Below, one piece after another: positions 1-7,756 of a stretch of 35,897 nt of DNA (positions within the stretch are counted from its first letter, which is position 1; each line of letters starts with the position of its first letter). Made by a program: the position numbers and the translations under genes. The notes under the pieces are model-generated. The model did no database searches, was not told the origin of the DNA, and saw only the letters and a list, made by a program, of their open reading frames with translations. The DNA comes from Chlamydiales bacterium (lineage in GTDB: Bacteria; Chlamydiota; Chlamydiia; Chlamydiales; JARBTN01), in NCBI GenBank assembly GCA_029240195.1, contig JARBTN010000008.1, positions 1 to 35,897 of the forward strand, written 5' to 3'.

Positions 1-131
1 TAAATTGATATAAATAACGACATTTTAGCTGCAACGAAATTAAAGGCACTTGAAATAGGATTCATTTGCGGAAGACTTTAAGGTCAGTCACAGCGATCAA
101 AGCTTTTATGAGAGTCAAACAGCGCCAAGCT

Positions 132-935
132 CTATTCAGCGATGGAGGCGGTGGGCAAGTCAGAGAGGTCTTTGAGGCCGAAGTGGACCAGGAAGTCTTT
201 GGCTGTACCATAGAGAGTCGGTCTGCCGGGAGCCTCTAGCCGGCCTGTCGCTTCGATGAGGCCCCGCTCTAACAGGCTGTGAACGACGCCGCTTGAATCC
301 ACACCGCGGATATTTTCAATTTGGATGCGGGTGATGGGTTGCCGGTAGGCGATGATCGCCAGCACTTCTAGTGAAGCTGGGGATAATTTTTCGCCGCGGC
401 GATTGCGAAACAGCTGATCGATGTAGCGGCTGTACTCAGGAGCTGAGCGAAGCTGGTAGCCTTGGGCAATCGGAATCAGCCGATAAGGGCGGTCCTCTTT
501 TTCTAAATCGCTGGCAATCGATTCTAAGGCGTCGCGCAGCTCTCTTGGTTTGATTGGTGTGAACGATTCCAACACCTCTCGAATTTTTTGGAATGAGAGG
601 GGGGACTCAGAAGCAAAGAGCAGCGCTTCCACAATCTTCTTAATGGGGATGATCGGCCCGCCTGTGGGCAAGGGGGGGAGTGTTTCCGGGCTCTCTTTCA
701 ACTTCTCGAGCATCTCTTTAAAGAGGTCGGGCTTGGGCAGCTCTTTAGATGCGAGATCCGGCTCTTGGAAGGCTAATTTCTCTTCGAGCTTCTGGTCGAG
801 CATCTCTTCGAGCTTGTCTTGAGGAGTGCCTTGAGTTTTGTTTGCAAGCTCGTCTTGGAGCCCTTCTTGGAGCTCCTCTTGGGAGAAATCTTCAGTATCT
901 ACAGAAGTTTCAAGGAGGTTGATTTCCTTGCGCAT
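132..935 (-). CDS. scpB: Segregation and condensation protein B
   Basis: ScpB is the winged-helix subunit that joins ScpA (kleisin) and Smc in the bacterial condensin complex that compacts and segregates the chromosome. The conserved ScpB core runs from about residue 94 to the C-terminus: a first winged helix (IVEALLFASESPLSF) and a second with the family segment LAIIAYRQPITR, followed by LLERGLIEATGR. The first 90 or so residues are an unusual extension rich in Glu, Leu, Lys and Gln with degenerate repeats (KLEEMLDQKLEEKL) that look coiled-coil or disordered; most ScpB proteins lack it. It lies 95 nt downstream of scpA on the same strand, wider than the usual near-overlap, and part of a repeat element occupies the gap. 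Beyond its stop the first 131 bases of the window show no supportable gene. Confidence 0.93.
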   Translation of the reverse strand: MRKEINLLETSVDTEDFSQEELQEGLQDELANKTQGTPQDKLEEMLDQKLEEKLAFQEPDLASKELPKPDLFKEMLEKLKESPETLPPLPTGGPIIPIKKIVEALLFASESPLSFQKIREVLESFTPIKPRELRDALESIASDLEKEDRPYRLIPIAQGYQLRSAPEYSRYIDQLFRNRRGEKLSPASLEVLAIIAYRQPITRIQIENIRGVDSSGVVHSLLERGLIEATGRLEAPGRPTLYGTAKDFLVHFGLKDLSDLPTASIAE

Positions 936-998
936 GAGGAGTGATTCCTTTCGATAAAGTTTTATTATGTTTGACCCAAGCAGTACCCAACCAACTTA

Positions 999-1034
999 GT
1001 TTGACACGTAAAAACATCTGTGGTCGGGCACTAG
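999..1034 (-). repeat. Solo arm of the 122-bp palindromic element
   Basis: These 36 bases match, in reverse complement, the left arm of the complete element at 13096-13131 with two mismatches. The terminal CTAGTGCCCGACCACA lies at the scpA side, and its TAG is the scpA stop codon. No second arm is present, so this is a truncated or partly deleted copy. Confidence 0.85.
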
Positions 1035-1801
1035 CGGCGCTCTCTCTCTTTTTGAGGCTGAGCCATCTTGATGCCGCTTGGCGAATTAAAGAGAAACGCC
1101 TCACCCCCCTTCATCAGCTCTAAGATGGCCAAAAAAGTGGCAATCAGCTCAAGCCGCCCCATCTCCTCGTGAAAAACTTGTTGGAGGGCAAGTTCGCTAT
1201 GGTCTTGAAAGAGGAGGCGGATCAAAGAGAGTTTGTCAGAGACTTTCCATTCCTCTTCAATGACAGTGCCCTGCCTCTTGCCCTGCTTTTCTAGCAGCCC
1301 TTGAAAAGCTTGAGCTAAGTCTTCAACGGAGAGGTGTTCGGTGCCGGGAGGTTTCTTGGCGGGGCTAAAAGCGCTTTGGCCGCGGCCGTAGGTCTGGGTG
1401 TCTTGCAGCGAGCTCAAGTCTTTGGCCAGCTGTTTGATCTCACAGTAGGCGATCAGCTGCTCGACCATGCTAAATCTCGGGTCGGCGCTCGTTTCCTCTT
1501 CACTTTCGACCACCTCATGTTTGGGGAGCAGGCGGCGGCTTTTAATCCAGAGGAGAAAAGAGGTGAGAAAGATGAACTCGGCGCCGTCTTCAAAGCTCTT
1601 TTGTTGCTTGGGCTCAAATTGGGAGAGGAACTGCTCGCAGATTGAGATGACAGCCACTTCTTCGGCGGCAATCTCCTGCTTTTGGACGAGATACAGAAGG
1701 AAGTCAAGAGGGCCTTCAAAGTTTTCCAAGCTATATGGAAGATGGCTTGCCATGGTGGAGGGGAAGGAATTTTGCGGATCGAGGTTTTTCATGGCTAGCA
1801 C
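1031..1801 (-). CDS. scpA: Segregation and condensation protein A (kleisin)
   Basis: ScpA is the kleisin of the Smc-ScpAB condensin; its N-terminal domain binds the Smc neck and its C-terminal winged helix binds the Smc cap. The family signature ENFEGPLDFLLYLVQ is at residues 26-40, followed by the usual FLTSFLLWIKSRRLLP segment near residue 80 and a C-terminal winged-helix region (LIATFLAILELMKGGEAF). About 256 residues is normal. Two starts are possible: GTG at 1801 or ATG three codons later (1792); neither has a strong ribosome-binding site. The gene precedes scpB on the same strand. Its TAG stop coincides with the outer edge of a repeat element, so the last few residues may have been set by that insertion. 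Confidence 0.93.
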   Translation of the reverse strand: MLAMKNLDPQNSFPSTMASHLPYSLENFEGPLDFLLYLVQKQEIAAEEVAVISICEQFLSQFEPKQQKSFEDGAEFIFLTSFLLWIKSRRLLPKHEVVESEEETSADPRFSMVEQLIAYCEIKQLAKDLSSLQDTQTYGRGQSAFSPAKKPPGTEHLSVEDLAQAFQGLLEKQGKRQGTVIEEEWKVSDKLSLIRLLFQDHSELALQQVFHEEMGRLELIATFLAILELMKGGEAFLFNSPSGIKMAQPQKERERR

Positions 1802-2141
1802 TCATCTTCAAGTCGGAAAAATAGCCGATTCAAAGGGCGTTTAGGTGAACAAATTTTTGCCTATTACTTTAATGGTTTTGAGGATTTAGCAAAAGGGCAA
1901 AAAGCGGTTCTTTCTGGCAAAAGTTTTTGACTCTCAGAAGATTAAGTGGATTAGGCATTGGGGGTTAGCGATCTTTTAAAAATAAAAAGATCCTTTTCCT
2001 TTTTCCTTGTAAATGAGCAGCTTGCATCGAGCACACTGTCAGATCATGGGGGCCCTCTTCGGTTTTGGCTAGGTTTCTAAATATTTTTTTGATAGATGGA
2101 GGAAAATCCTCATCGGCAATCGCCCATCGCCTAGGAGCTAT
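1802..2141. other. Divergent spacer between scpA and the protease gene
   Basis: This 340-base spacer separates two divergently transcribed genes, so it must hold promoters in both directions, but I do not see a convincing -35/-10 pair. It contains an 8-bp hairpin (GATCTTTT at 1970-1977 with its complement at 1985-1992) followed by a pyrimidine-rich run, which looks like a small intrinsic terminator or attenuator reading towards the protease. A clear AGGAG (2133-2137) precedes the ATG at 2142. No coding potential is supported. Confidence 0.5.
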
Positions 2142-4259
2142 ATGCAATTTTATATCTTGAGAACGCTCTTTTTCATGCTGGCTTTCTCTTTTTCGTGCTC
2201 ATTTGCTGCGGAAAAGCGCCAGCTCAAAGAGAGCGATATCCATCCCGTCATGCAGCAAATCTTGAGCCAGCATGTATCAGAGAAGAGCATGAGCAAAGAA
2301 ATGCTCAAACGCTCTTTGCAAGGCTTTCTCTATAATTTCGATGGATCGCGCATCTACTTGTTGCAAGAGGAGGTCGACCCTTATTTGAATATCTCAGATC
2401 GCGCTTTAGAGGAAGTTTTTGCCAAATATCAAAATAACGATTTCTCCTTCTATCGCGAGATGGAAACCCTCTTCCAAAAGGCGATTCAGCGCTCGAAGCA
2501 GTGGCGGCAAAAGCTGCTCACCGTCGATAGTGCGGCGCTTGAAAAGGCGCTTGAGAAAAAGCAGCGGCATGGCGATCTCTCTTTAGAAGAGCGCAACCTT
2601 CCCTTTGCCAAAACGCTCAAGATGCTGCAAAATCGGATTGAAGGGCTGGAGCTTGAGTTTTTGCAGCGTTGCCTGGCCAAAAAGGCGACAAAAGATTACG
2701 GACAGTTGCTTTCTCTCTATGAAAAACACATCGAATCTTACGAGCGAGAGTACCTTTATCAAGATGCTCAAGGCAATCCTCTCGGTAAAGAGGAGAGTGA
2801 AAACCGCTTTGCGCTCCATGTCTTAAAGGCGTTGGCTGCCAGCTTAGATGCGCACACGGCCTATTTTGACCCCTCTGAGACATACGACATGCGCGTGCGC
2901 TTAGAAAAAGGATTTCACGGCGTTGGCTTGGTGCTCGAAGAATCTGACAAGGGCATTCAGGTGGCAAAGGTGATGGAGGGCAGCCCCGCAGCCAAGAATG
3001 GCCAGATTGAAGTGGGCGATCGGCTAGTTCAGGTGGATAAAACGGCCGTAGCAGGCTTAGACTTTTCTGCCGTCATGGACCTAATTCGTGGAGAGGCCGG
3101 GTCGAGCGTCTTCTTTAAAATTGAAAAAAAGGGGGGAGAGGCGATCCAAGTCACTTTGAAAAGGGAATTGATTGCCATCAAAGAAGACCGCGTCGATATT
3201 GGCTCTGAAGCCTTCCAAGGGGGCATCATCGGCAAAATCACCCTCCATTCTTTCTACGAAGGGGAAAATGGAATCAGCAGCGAAAGTGACATTAAAGAGG
3301 CGATCAAATCTTTGCAGGAAAAGGGGCCTCTCAAAGGCTTGGTGCTCGATTTGAGAGATAACCTCGGCGGCTTTTTATTGCAGGCTGTCAAAGTGACAGG
3401 GCTTTTTATCAGCAACGGCGTCGTTGTCGTCTCCAAATACGCCAATGGCGAAGAGCACGTCTTCCGTGATTTAGATGGGCGCATCTACTATGAAGGGCCG
3501 TTTGTGGTCTTGACCTCGCGCGTCTCGGCCTCGGCCGCAGAAATTGTCGCTCAAGCACTGCAAGATTATGGATTAGCCATTATTGTGGGCGATGAGCACA
3601 CCTATGGCAAGGGATCGATTCAGCATCAGACCGTGACCGATGCCGAGAGTTTATCCTCCTTTAAAGTGACAGTGGGCCGCTATTATACAGTGTCTGGCAA
3701 GTCGACTCAAATGCGCGGCGTGCAAGCTGATGTGGTCGTGCCAAGCGTTCTTTGCTATGAAAAGATTGGAGAGGCTTATCTCGACTATGCCCTAGCTGCC
3801 GATCATATTCAAGACTCCTATGCCGATACGTTGGCTGATGTGGATGAAAGCTTGAAGAATTGGTATGAGAAATATTACATGCCCAGCTTGCAGCCGCGCT
3901 TGACTAAATGGCGCCGCTTGATTCCAGAGCTCAAGAAAAGGAGTGAGGGGCGCATGGGGCAAAACCAGGATTACCAAGCGCTGCTCAAATCGCTCCAGGA
4001 TAAGGCGCTTTGGACAAAGAAGCTGAGCGAAGAAAAGGAAGAGGAGCATTTGGCCGAGGAAAAAAAAGAGGAGCCCTCCCCTTTAGTGGTGGAAGCCGCC
4101 CCTCCTGAGGTTGAACAAGAGACCGCTATGGAAGATCGAGCTAGCTTGAGAGCGTCTCTCAATCAAGCGGCGCCAGGAAGTGGCGGGCGCGATTTGCAGA
4201 TGGAAGAGGCGGTCAATATTGTCAAAGATATCATCTTGCTGAGCGAAAAGGGCTCTTAA
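2142..4259 (+). CDS. prc: Tail-specific C-terminal processing protease (Tsp/CT441-like)
   Basis: This is an S41-family serine protease of the Prc/Tsp type, exported to the periplasm, where such enzymes trim or degrade proteins from the C-terminus. Residues 4-22 are a hydrophobic signal peptide. A long helical N-terminal domain with an EKRQL...LLQEEV region is followed by a PDZ domain (about 255-340, GVGLVLEESDKGIQVAKVMEGSPAAKNG in pieces) and the catalytic domain. Ser464 in SASAAEI, Lys490 in YGKGSIQ and Gln494 have the same spacing as the Ser-Lys-Gln catalytic set I recall for C. trachomatis CT441. The last 80 residues are a charged E/K/P-rich tail longer than expected. AGGAG lies 4 nt before the ATG. 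In C. trachomatis CT441 is reported to clip host factors in vitro, so an export role is possible but not shown here. Confidence 0.92.
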   Translation: MQFYILRTLFFMLAFSFSCSFAAEKRQLKESDIHPVMQQILSQHVSEKSMSKEMLKRSLQGFLYNFDGSRIYLLQEEVDPYLNISDRALEEVFAKYQNNDFSFYREMETLFQKAIQRSKQWRQKLLTVDSAALEKALEKKQRHGDLSLEERNLPFAKTLKMLQNRIEGLELEFLQRCLAKKATKDYGQLLSLYEKHIESYEREYLYQDAQGNPLGKEESENRFALHVLKALAASLDAHTAYFDPSETYDMRVRLEKGFHGVGLVLEESDKGIQVAKVMEGSPAAKNGQIEVGDRLVQVDKTAVAGLDFSAVMDLIRGEAGSSVFFKIEKKGGEAIQVTLKRELIAIKEDRVDIGSEAFQGGIIGKITLHSFYEGENGISSESDIKEAIKSLQEKGPLKGLVLDLRDNLGGFLLQAVKVTGLFISNGVVVVSKYANGEEHVFRDLDGRIYYEGPFVVLTSRVSASAAEIVAQALQDYGLAIIVGDEHTYGKGSIQHQTVTDAESLSSFKVTVGRYYTVSGKSTQMRGVQADVVVPSVLCYEKIGEAYLDYALAADHIQDSYADTLADVDESLKNWYEKYYMPSLQPRLTKWRRLIPELKKRSEGRMGQNQDYQALLKSLQDKALWTKKLSEEKEEEHLAEEKKEEPSPLVVEAAPPEVEQETAMEDRASLRASLNQAAPGSGGRDLQMEEAVNIVKDIILLSEKGS

Positions 4260-4284
4260 GGCAAAGGGTAGCCGGCCTTTAGGC

Positions 4285-4329
4285 GGCAAAGAAAATGTAT
4301 TTGCTGCCGCAGCAGGAATTTTCTTTGCC
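4285..4329 (+). terminator. Nested hairpin downstream of the protease gene
   Basis: A perfect 12-bp stem (GGCAAAGAAAAT at 4285-4296 with its complement at 4318-4329) encloses a second small stem (TGCTG/CAGCA). It sits 26 nt after the protease stop. It is followed by CCTTTAAA, not a long T-run, so it may be a weak terminator or an mRNA 3'-end stabiliser. Confidence 0.55.
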
Positions 4330-4401
4330 CTTTAAACTGCTTTCAGAGGGTTATTTAGTGGCTTTTTCCCGCCTGTCTTCGGGGAAATGAAAAAAAGAAG
4401 C

Positions 4402-4429
4402 TTGCTAAAAAAACTTCTTATTTTATATG
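4402..4429 (+). promoter_or_regulatory. Possible tRNA-Phe promoter
   Basis: TTGCTA (4402-4407) and TATATG (4424-4429), spaced by 16 nt, end 16 nt before the tRNA. The position suits a dedicated tRNA promoter, but the match is only moderate. Confidence 0.4.
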
Positions 4430-4445
4430 ATTGTCATTTAAATTT

Positions 4446-4518
<73 letters not shown>

Positions 4519-4622
4519 ATTTATTTTTCCATCTTCTCCCCTATCTAATTTCTCTTCTCAAAAACCTTTCGATCGTCCACTTAAGACCACACCACTCCAT
4601 TTCCTCCTCATTTCAGCTGCTT

Positions 4623-5579
4623 CTACTTCATCGCCAACTGATTTTTCATCTCATTGGCATTGCCATGAATGTAGTGCCTTAAATTATAGCGAAAAATGTG
4701 CAGCGCTTGCTGACTTTGCAATCTTGGGCAAAAAGCGATTTCTGGGGTGAAGATGGCCTTTTTCCACTTTCTCAGCGGCGAATCCGCTGCCGGCAGATCC
4801 TTCATCAGCCCATCAAAGACCACTCCGCGCAAACGGCCTGACTCCAGGGTCTTGTAGAGCGCCTGTAAATCGACTAAATGCAGCGCATTGATGCCGATGA
4901 ACAGGGCATCTGCCTTGAGGAGCGCCCACTCGGCTTTGCCAAAAAACCAAGGTGTTTTTTCTTCGATGCAAGGGGTGAGCGAGATCACATCGGCATTTGG
5001 CAGCAGCGTATGCAGATCGGCAAAGCCAAATGTCTTGTCGCAAAAAGGGTGAAAGCGGCGCTCATTTTGCACGCCAAAGACTTTCATTTGAAATTGCTTG
5101 GCAATTTGAGCGATGAGAGATCCGGTGCGCCCAAGGCCTAGCTGTAAGAGCTTTTTGCCCGCTAGCTGTTCTATCTGTAATTTTGTCTGCTTTTCCTCTT
5201 GCCCGTTGCGAACTTGGGAGAGGGGGAGCCAGGCGCTGCCTTGCTTATAAAACTCCAGCAGGCTCCAAAAGACAAATTCAGCCGCTTGCTGCATATTCTC
5301 CTCTTTGGTCGCCGTGATCAAAATGCCCGGCAACTCTTCTAAAGAGAGCTCCTCAAGCCAGGGCTTGGAGCAGTGCACCCACTTGAGCTGATGCATCTGG
5401 CTCGCTACGGCCGCCGGCAGCTGATAGCCATAGATCACTTCCACTTCAGCCAGGTCGCTGGCCGTCAGCTCTTTTATCGAGCGCTCTTCTAAGAAGAGGA
5501 AGCGGTAAAAGGTGAACTCTTTTTGCAGCGAAAGGCGGTCGATTTCGGGGAGTTTTTCTTGAATTAAAATGGTCTGCAT
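4623..5579 (-). CDS. D-2-hydroxyacid dehydrogenase fold, catalytic residues replaced
   Basis: The 318 residues have the two-domain layout of the D-isomer-specific 2-hydroxyacid dehydrogenase family. The NAD-binding Rossmann motif GLGRTG is at 148-153, and the helix-strand pattern after it fits (DVISLTP, LESGRLRGVVFDGL). The three catalytic positions do not match. The Arg normally found in the NxxRGxxVD segment aligns with Ala232 (the local text is NALHLVD). The Glu of the DVFEEEP loop falls in DGLMKDLP. The His of TPHIA is Glu280 (TPEIAF). So the protein can probably bind a dinucleotide but should not act as an ordinary reductase. The start is the ATG at 5579 with GAGGA about 10 nt upstream. 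It converges on tRNA-Phe and stands alone. Substrate and role are unknown; a regulatory or altered-chemistry role is inference. Confidence 0.85.
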   Translation of the reverse strand: MQTILIQEKLPEIDRLSLQKEFTFYRFLFLEERSIKELTASDLAEVEVIYGYQLPAAVASQMHQLKWVHCSKPWLEELSLEELPGILITATKEENMQQAAEFVFWSLLEFYKQGSAWLPLSQVRNGQEEKQTKLQIEQLAGKKLLQLGLGRTGSLIAQIAKQFQMKVFGVQNERRFHPFCDKTFGFADLHTLLPNADVISLTPCIEEKTPWFFGKAEWALLKADALFIGINALHLVDLQALYKTLESGRLRGVVFDGLMKDLPAADSPLRKWKKAIFTPEIAFCPRLQSQQALHIFRYNLRHYIHGNANEMKNQLAMK

Positions 5580-5686
5580 CGCGTTTATTTCCTCGTCGCC
5601 GGCATTTGAGATGCCTTTTTCAAAGGGGTTTTTCCTCCAAATCCTTGACTAGCTAGCTTTTCTTTGCAACTTTGCTAAGTTTGGCG

Positions 5687-5730
5687 TTGATTTGAAAGGT
5701 AGCTTAAAGTATAGTTAATGTACCTATAAT
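5687..5730 (+). promoter_or_regulatory. rplU-rpmA promoter(s)
   Basis: TTGATT (5687-5692) and TATAGT (5710-5715) are spaced by exactly 17 nt. A second perfect -10 hexamer TATAAT lies at 5725-5730, suggesting tandem starts. Transcription would begin about 50-65 nt before rplU. Confidence 0.7.
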
Positions 5731-5785
5731 TAAAAAAGCGGGAATGCGTTGCCTAAAGACTTGGGCGATCCTGGAGGTTAAATTC

Positions 5786-6094
5786 ATGTACGCAATCATT
5801 CGTACCGGCGGAAAGCAATACCGGGTAAAGAAGGGAGATGTTATCTTTGTTGAGAAATTAGCTCTCGAAGATGGCAGTCCTGTTGAGTTTTCTGAAGTTC
5901 TTTTTTTCTCAGATGAAGGCAATTTGCTGGTTGGAGCTCCTGTAGTTCCAGGTAAAGTGGTCAGAGGGAAATTGATGGGTCTCGTAAAAGGTCCAAAAGT
6001 AGAAAGCGTGAAATACAAGCAGCGTGGTAACCAAAGACGCCGGATTGGCCATTCTCAACCATATTCCAAAGTTGAAATCACAGAGATTGTCTAA
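5786..6094 (+). CDS. rplU: 50S ribosomal protein L21
   Basis: L21 binds 23S rRNA in the large subunit. The protein starts MYAIIRTGGKQYRV, the invariant L21 N-terminus, and ends with the RRRIGHSQPYSKVEI region, giving 102 residues, the normal length. I chose the ATG at 5786 because GGAGG lies 8 nt upstream and the family begins there; an in-frame ATG 14 codons earlier is inside the leader. It is followed 21 nt later by rpmA and then obg, the standard order in Chlamydia and many other bacteria. Confidence 0.98.
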   Translation: MYAIIRTGGKQYRVKKGDVIFVEKLALEDGSPVEFSEVLFFSDEGNLLVGAPVVPGKVVRGKLMGLVKGPKVESVKYKQRGNQRRRIGHSQPYSKVEITEIV

Positions 6095-6115
6095 GTAGCG
6101 AAGAGGGGTTTTTAA

Positions 6116-6376
6116 ATGGCACATAAGAAAGGTCAAGGATCGAGCCGCAACGGCCGCGAGTCTCATTCAAAACGACTTGGCATCAAAGCATGTACTGGCC
6201 AGTTTGTCACTGCCGGGAGCATCTTGGTTCGCCAAAGAGGTACCAAGTGGCACGCTGAAAAGAATGTCGCCAGAGGAACAGACGATACTTTATTCGCTCT
6301 GATTGATGGCCTCGTTGCTTTCCGCAAAGGGAAAAAAACCTTTGTTTCAGTCCAGCCGGTTGCTGCTGCTAGCTAA
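6116..6376 (+). CDS. rpmA: 50S ribosomal protein L27
   Basis: L27 has an N-terminal tail that reaches the peptidyl-transferase centre. The sequence begins [16 protein letters not shown] and has [25 protein letters not shown] in pieces matching the family; 86 residues is typical. There is no N-terminal pre-sequence of the kind cleaved in Firmicutes. It is cotranscribed with rplU (21-nt gap) and is followed by an intrinsic terminator. Confidence 0.98.
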   Translation: MAHKKGQGSSRNGRESHSKRLGIKACTGQFVTAGSILVRQRGTKWHAEKNVARGTDDTLFALIDGLVAFRKGKKTFVSVQPVAAAS

Positions 6377-6400
6377 TATTCACTAGCGATTGCACTTGAT

Positions 6401-6456
6401 AAGCGAGCCTCCTTCCCCCCTTTTTCAGGATAAGGAATAGCTCGCTTTTTCTTTTC
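6401..6456 (+). terminator. Intrinsic terminator after rpmA
   Basis: AAGCGAGC (6401-6408) pairs with GCTCGCTT (6440-6447), followed by a T/C-rich run. The loop is long (31 nt), which weakens it. It begins 24 nt after the rpmA stop and would separate rplU-rpmA from obg. Confidence 0.65.
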
Positions 6457-6703
6457 TTCCCTCTCCACTCATCCCCATTTTGCTTGCCAGGCTTGAACGT
6501 GATGCCAACTTGCGCTAATTTCTATAGCAGATCTTGCATGATAGATTCTGTAAGAGAGCTTAAGCCATCTTAGCCAGATCGCCCTTTGCCTTTCGAGGAT
6601 TTAAATGGCGGCCAGCTAAAATAGAGGCGCCACTTGGGGGCCCGCAAGATTTGCCCCCGCAAAAAATCTGCTAAAAAGTCATCATTTAAGATAAGGTTTT
6701 TAG
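6457..6703 (+). other. obg leader region
   Basis: Together with the terminator this fills the 327-base gap between rpmA and obg. It has no coding potential that I can support and no strong promoter. A 6-bp GC-only hairpin (GGGGGC at 6636-6641 with GCCCCC at 6653-6658) lies about 45 nt before the obg ATG and could slow transcription or translation. Confidence 0.4.
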
Positions 6704-7756
6704 ATGTTTATCGATCGCGTAAAACTTAAAATTATCGCCGGCAAAGGGGGAAATGGCATTATCGCTTGGCGGCGTGAAAAATACATCCCCAAAGGCGGCC
6801 CTTGTGGCGGAGATGGTGGGATGGGTGGTTCAATTACCTTCGAAGCCGATCCAGAAGTCTTCTCTTTAGAAGCATTCCGGCATAGCCGCATTTTGAAAGC
6901 TGAAAATGGCCAATGCGGCGGCCCCAACCAACGCAAAGGGCGGTCTGGCAAAGATTTGTTGATTAAAGTTCCTTGCGGAACGCTGATCAAAGACGAAAAT
7001 GGCGAGTTGATTATCGACTTAGAGCAGCCAAAAGCTCGCTATAAAGCTTGCCAAGGCGGCAAAGGCGGCAAAGGCAACGTCCATTTTAAAAGCCCGACTA
7101 ACCAAGCTCCCAATATCTGCACGCCCGGCACTTTAGGGCAAGAATGCGCTTTGGAATTAGAACTCAAGCTGATTGCCGATATCGGCCTGGTCGGTTTTCC
7201 GAATGCCGGCAAATCCACCCTCATTTCTAAGCTATCTAATGTGCGCGTCAAAATTGCCCCCTATCCTTTCACAACCTTGAGGCCAAACATTGGACTGATG
7301 CGGTTGGATGGAGAGGAGCGCGCATTCATCGCCGATATTCCAGGCATTATCGAAGGCGCCCACCTCAACAGAGGGCTCGGCTTAGAGTTTTTAAGGCACA
7401 TCGAGCGCACTAAGATATTGGTCTATATGATCGATAGCTCTGGCATTGACGGCAGAGATCCCTTCTCCGACTACCAAGTATTGAGAGATGAGCTATCCGC
7501 CTACGATCCGGCGCTTTTAGAAAGGCCCTCTCTAGTTGTCTTGAATAAGATTGACTGTGAAGAGTCCTTAGAGCATATACAAGCGTTTAAAGAAGCCTAT
7601 AAGGGCGACGCCGAATCCCTTTTTGAGATCTCAGCTGGAGAGGGGACAGGTCTTGGTGCTTTGCGCCAAAAGTTGGTCGACCTTTACTTTAGCCAGCGTG
7701 AGACGCCCCCTATCTTTGACCCAGAGCTAGCCTCTGACTCCCCCCATTCAGATTAG
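6704..7756 (+). CDS. obg: Obg/CgtA GTPase
   Basis: Obg is a GTPase that acts in 50S ribosome assembly and stress signalling. The glycine-rich N-terminal Obg fold (GKGGNG, GGPCGGDGGMGG, GGKGGKGN) covers residues 1-158. The G domain follows with G1 GFPNAGKS (164-171), G3 DIPG (211-214), G4 NKID (281-284) and G5 SAG. The C-terminal OCT domain of some Obg proteins is absent, leaving only a short acidic tail. Its position after rplU-rpmA is the conserved order. Its stop overlaps the stop of the converging HAD gene by 4 nt (7753-7756). Confidence 0.97.
   Translation: MFIDRVKLKIIAGKGGNGIIAWRREKYIPKGGPCGGDGGMGGSITFEADPEVFSLEAFRHSRILKAENGQCGGPNQRKGRSGKDLLIKVPCGTLIKDENGELIIDLEQPKARYKACQGGKGGKGNVHFKSPTNQAPNICTPGTLGQECALELELKLIADIGLVGFPNAGKSTLISKLSNVRVKIAPYPFTTLRPNIGLMRLDGEERAFIADIPGIIEGAHLNRGLGLEFLRHIERTKILVYMIDSSGIDGRDPFSDYQVLRDELSAYDPALLERPSLVVLNKIDCEESLEHIQAFKEAYKGDAESLFEISAGEGTGLGALRQKLVDLYFSQRETPPIFDPELASDSPHSD

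Noticed and set aside
1..131. A possible gene starting on the minus strand near position 26 (MSLFISI)
   Set aside because: Only seven codons are visible and there is no ribosome-binding site, so it cannot be supported.
1965..2147. 60-codon minus-strand frame upstream of the protease
   Set aside because: It overlaps the protease start, has no homology, and lies in a spacer with hairpin structure.
4623..5579. Annotation as SerA or a glyoxylate/hydroxypyruvate reductase
   Set aside because: All three catalytic residues are replaced, so a specific enzyme name would be unsupported.
5744..5785. A 14-residue N-terminal extension of L21
   Set aside because: The family begins at MYAIIRTGGKQ, which has its own GGAGG; the extension lies in the leader.
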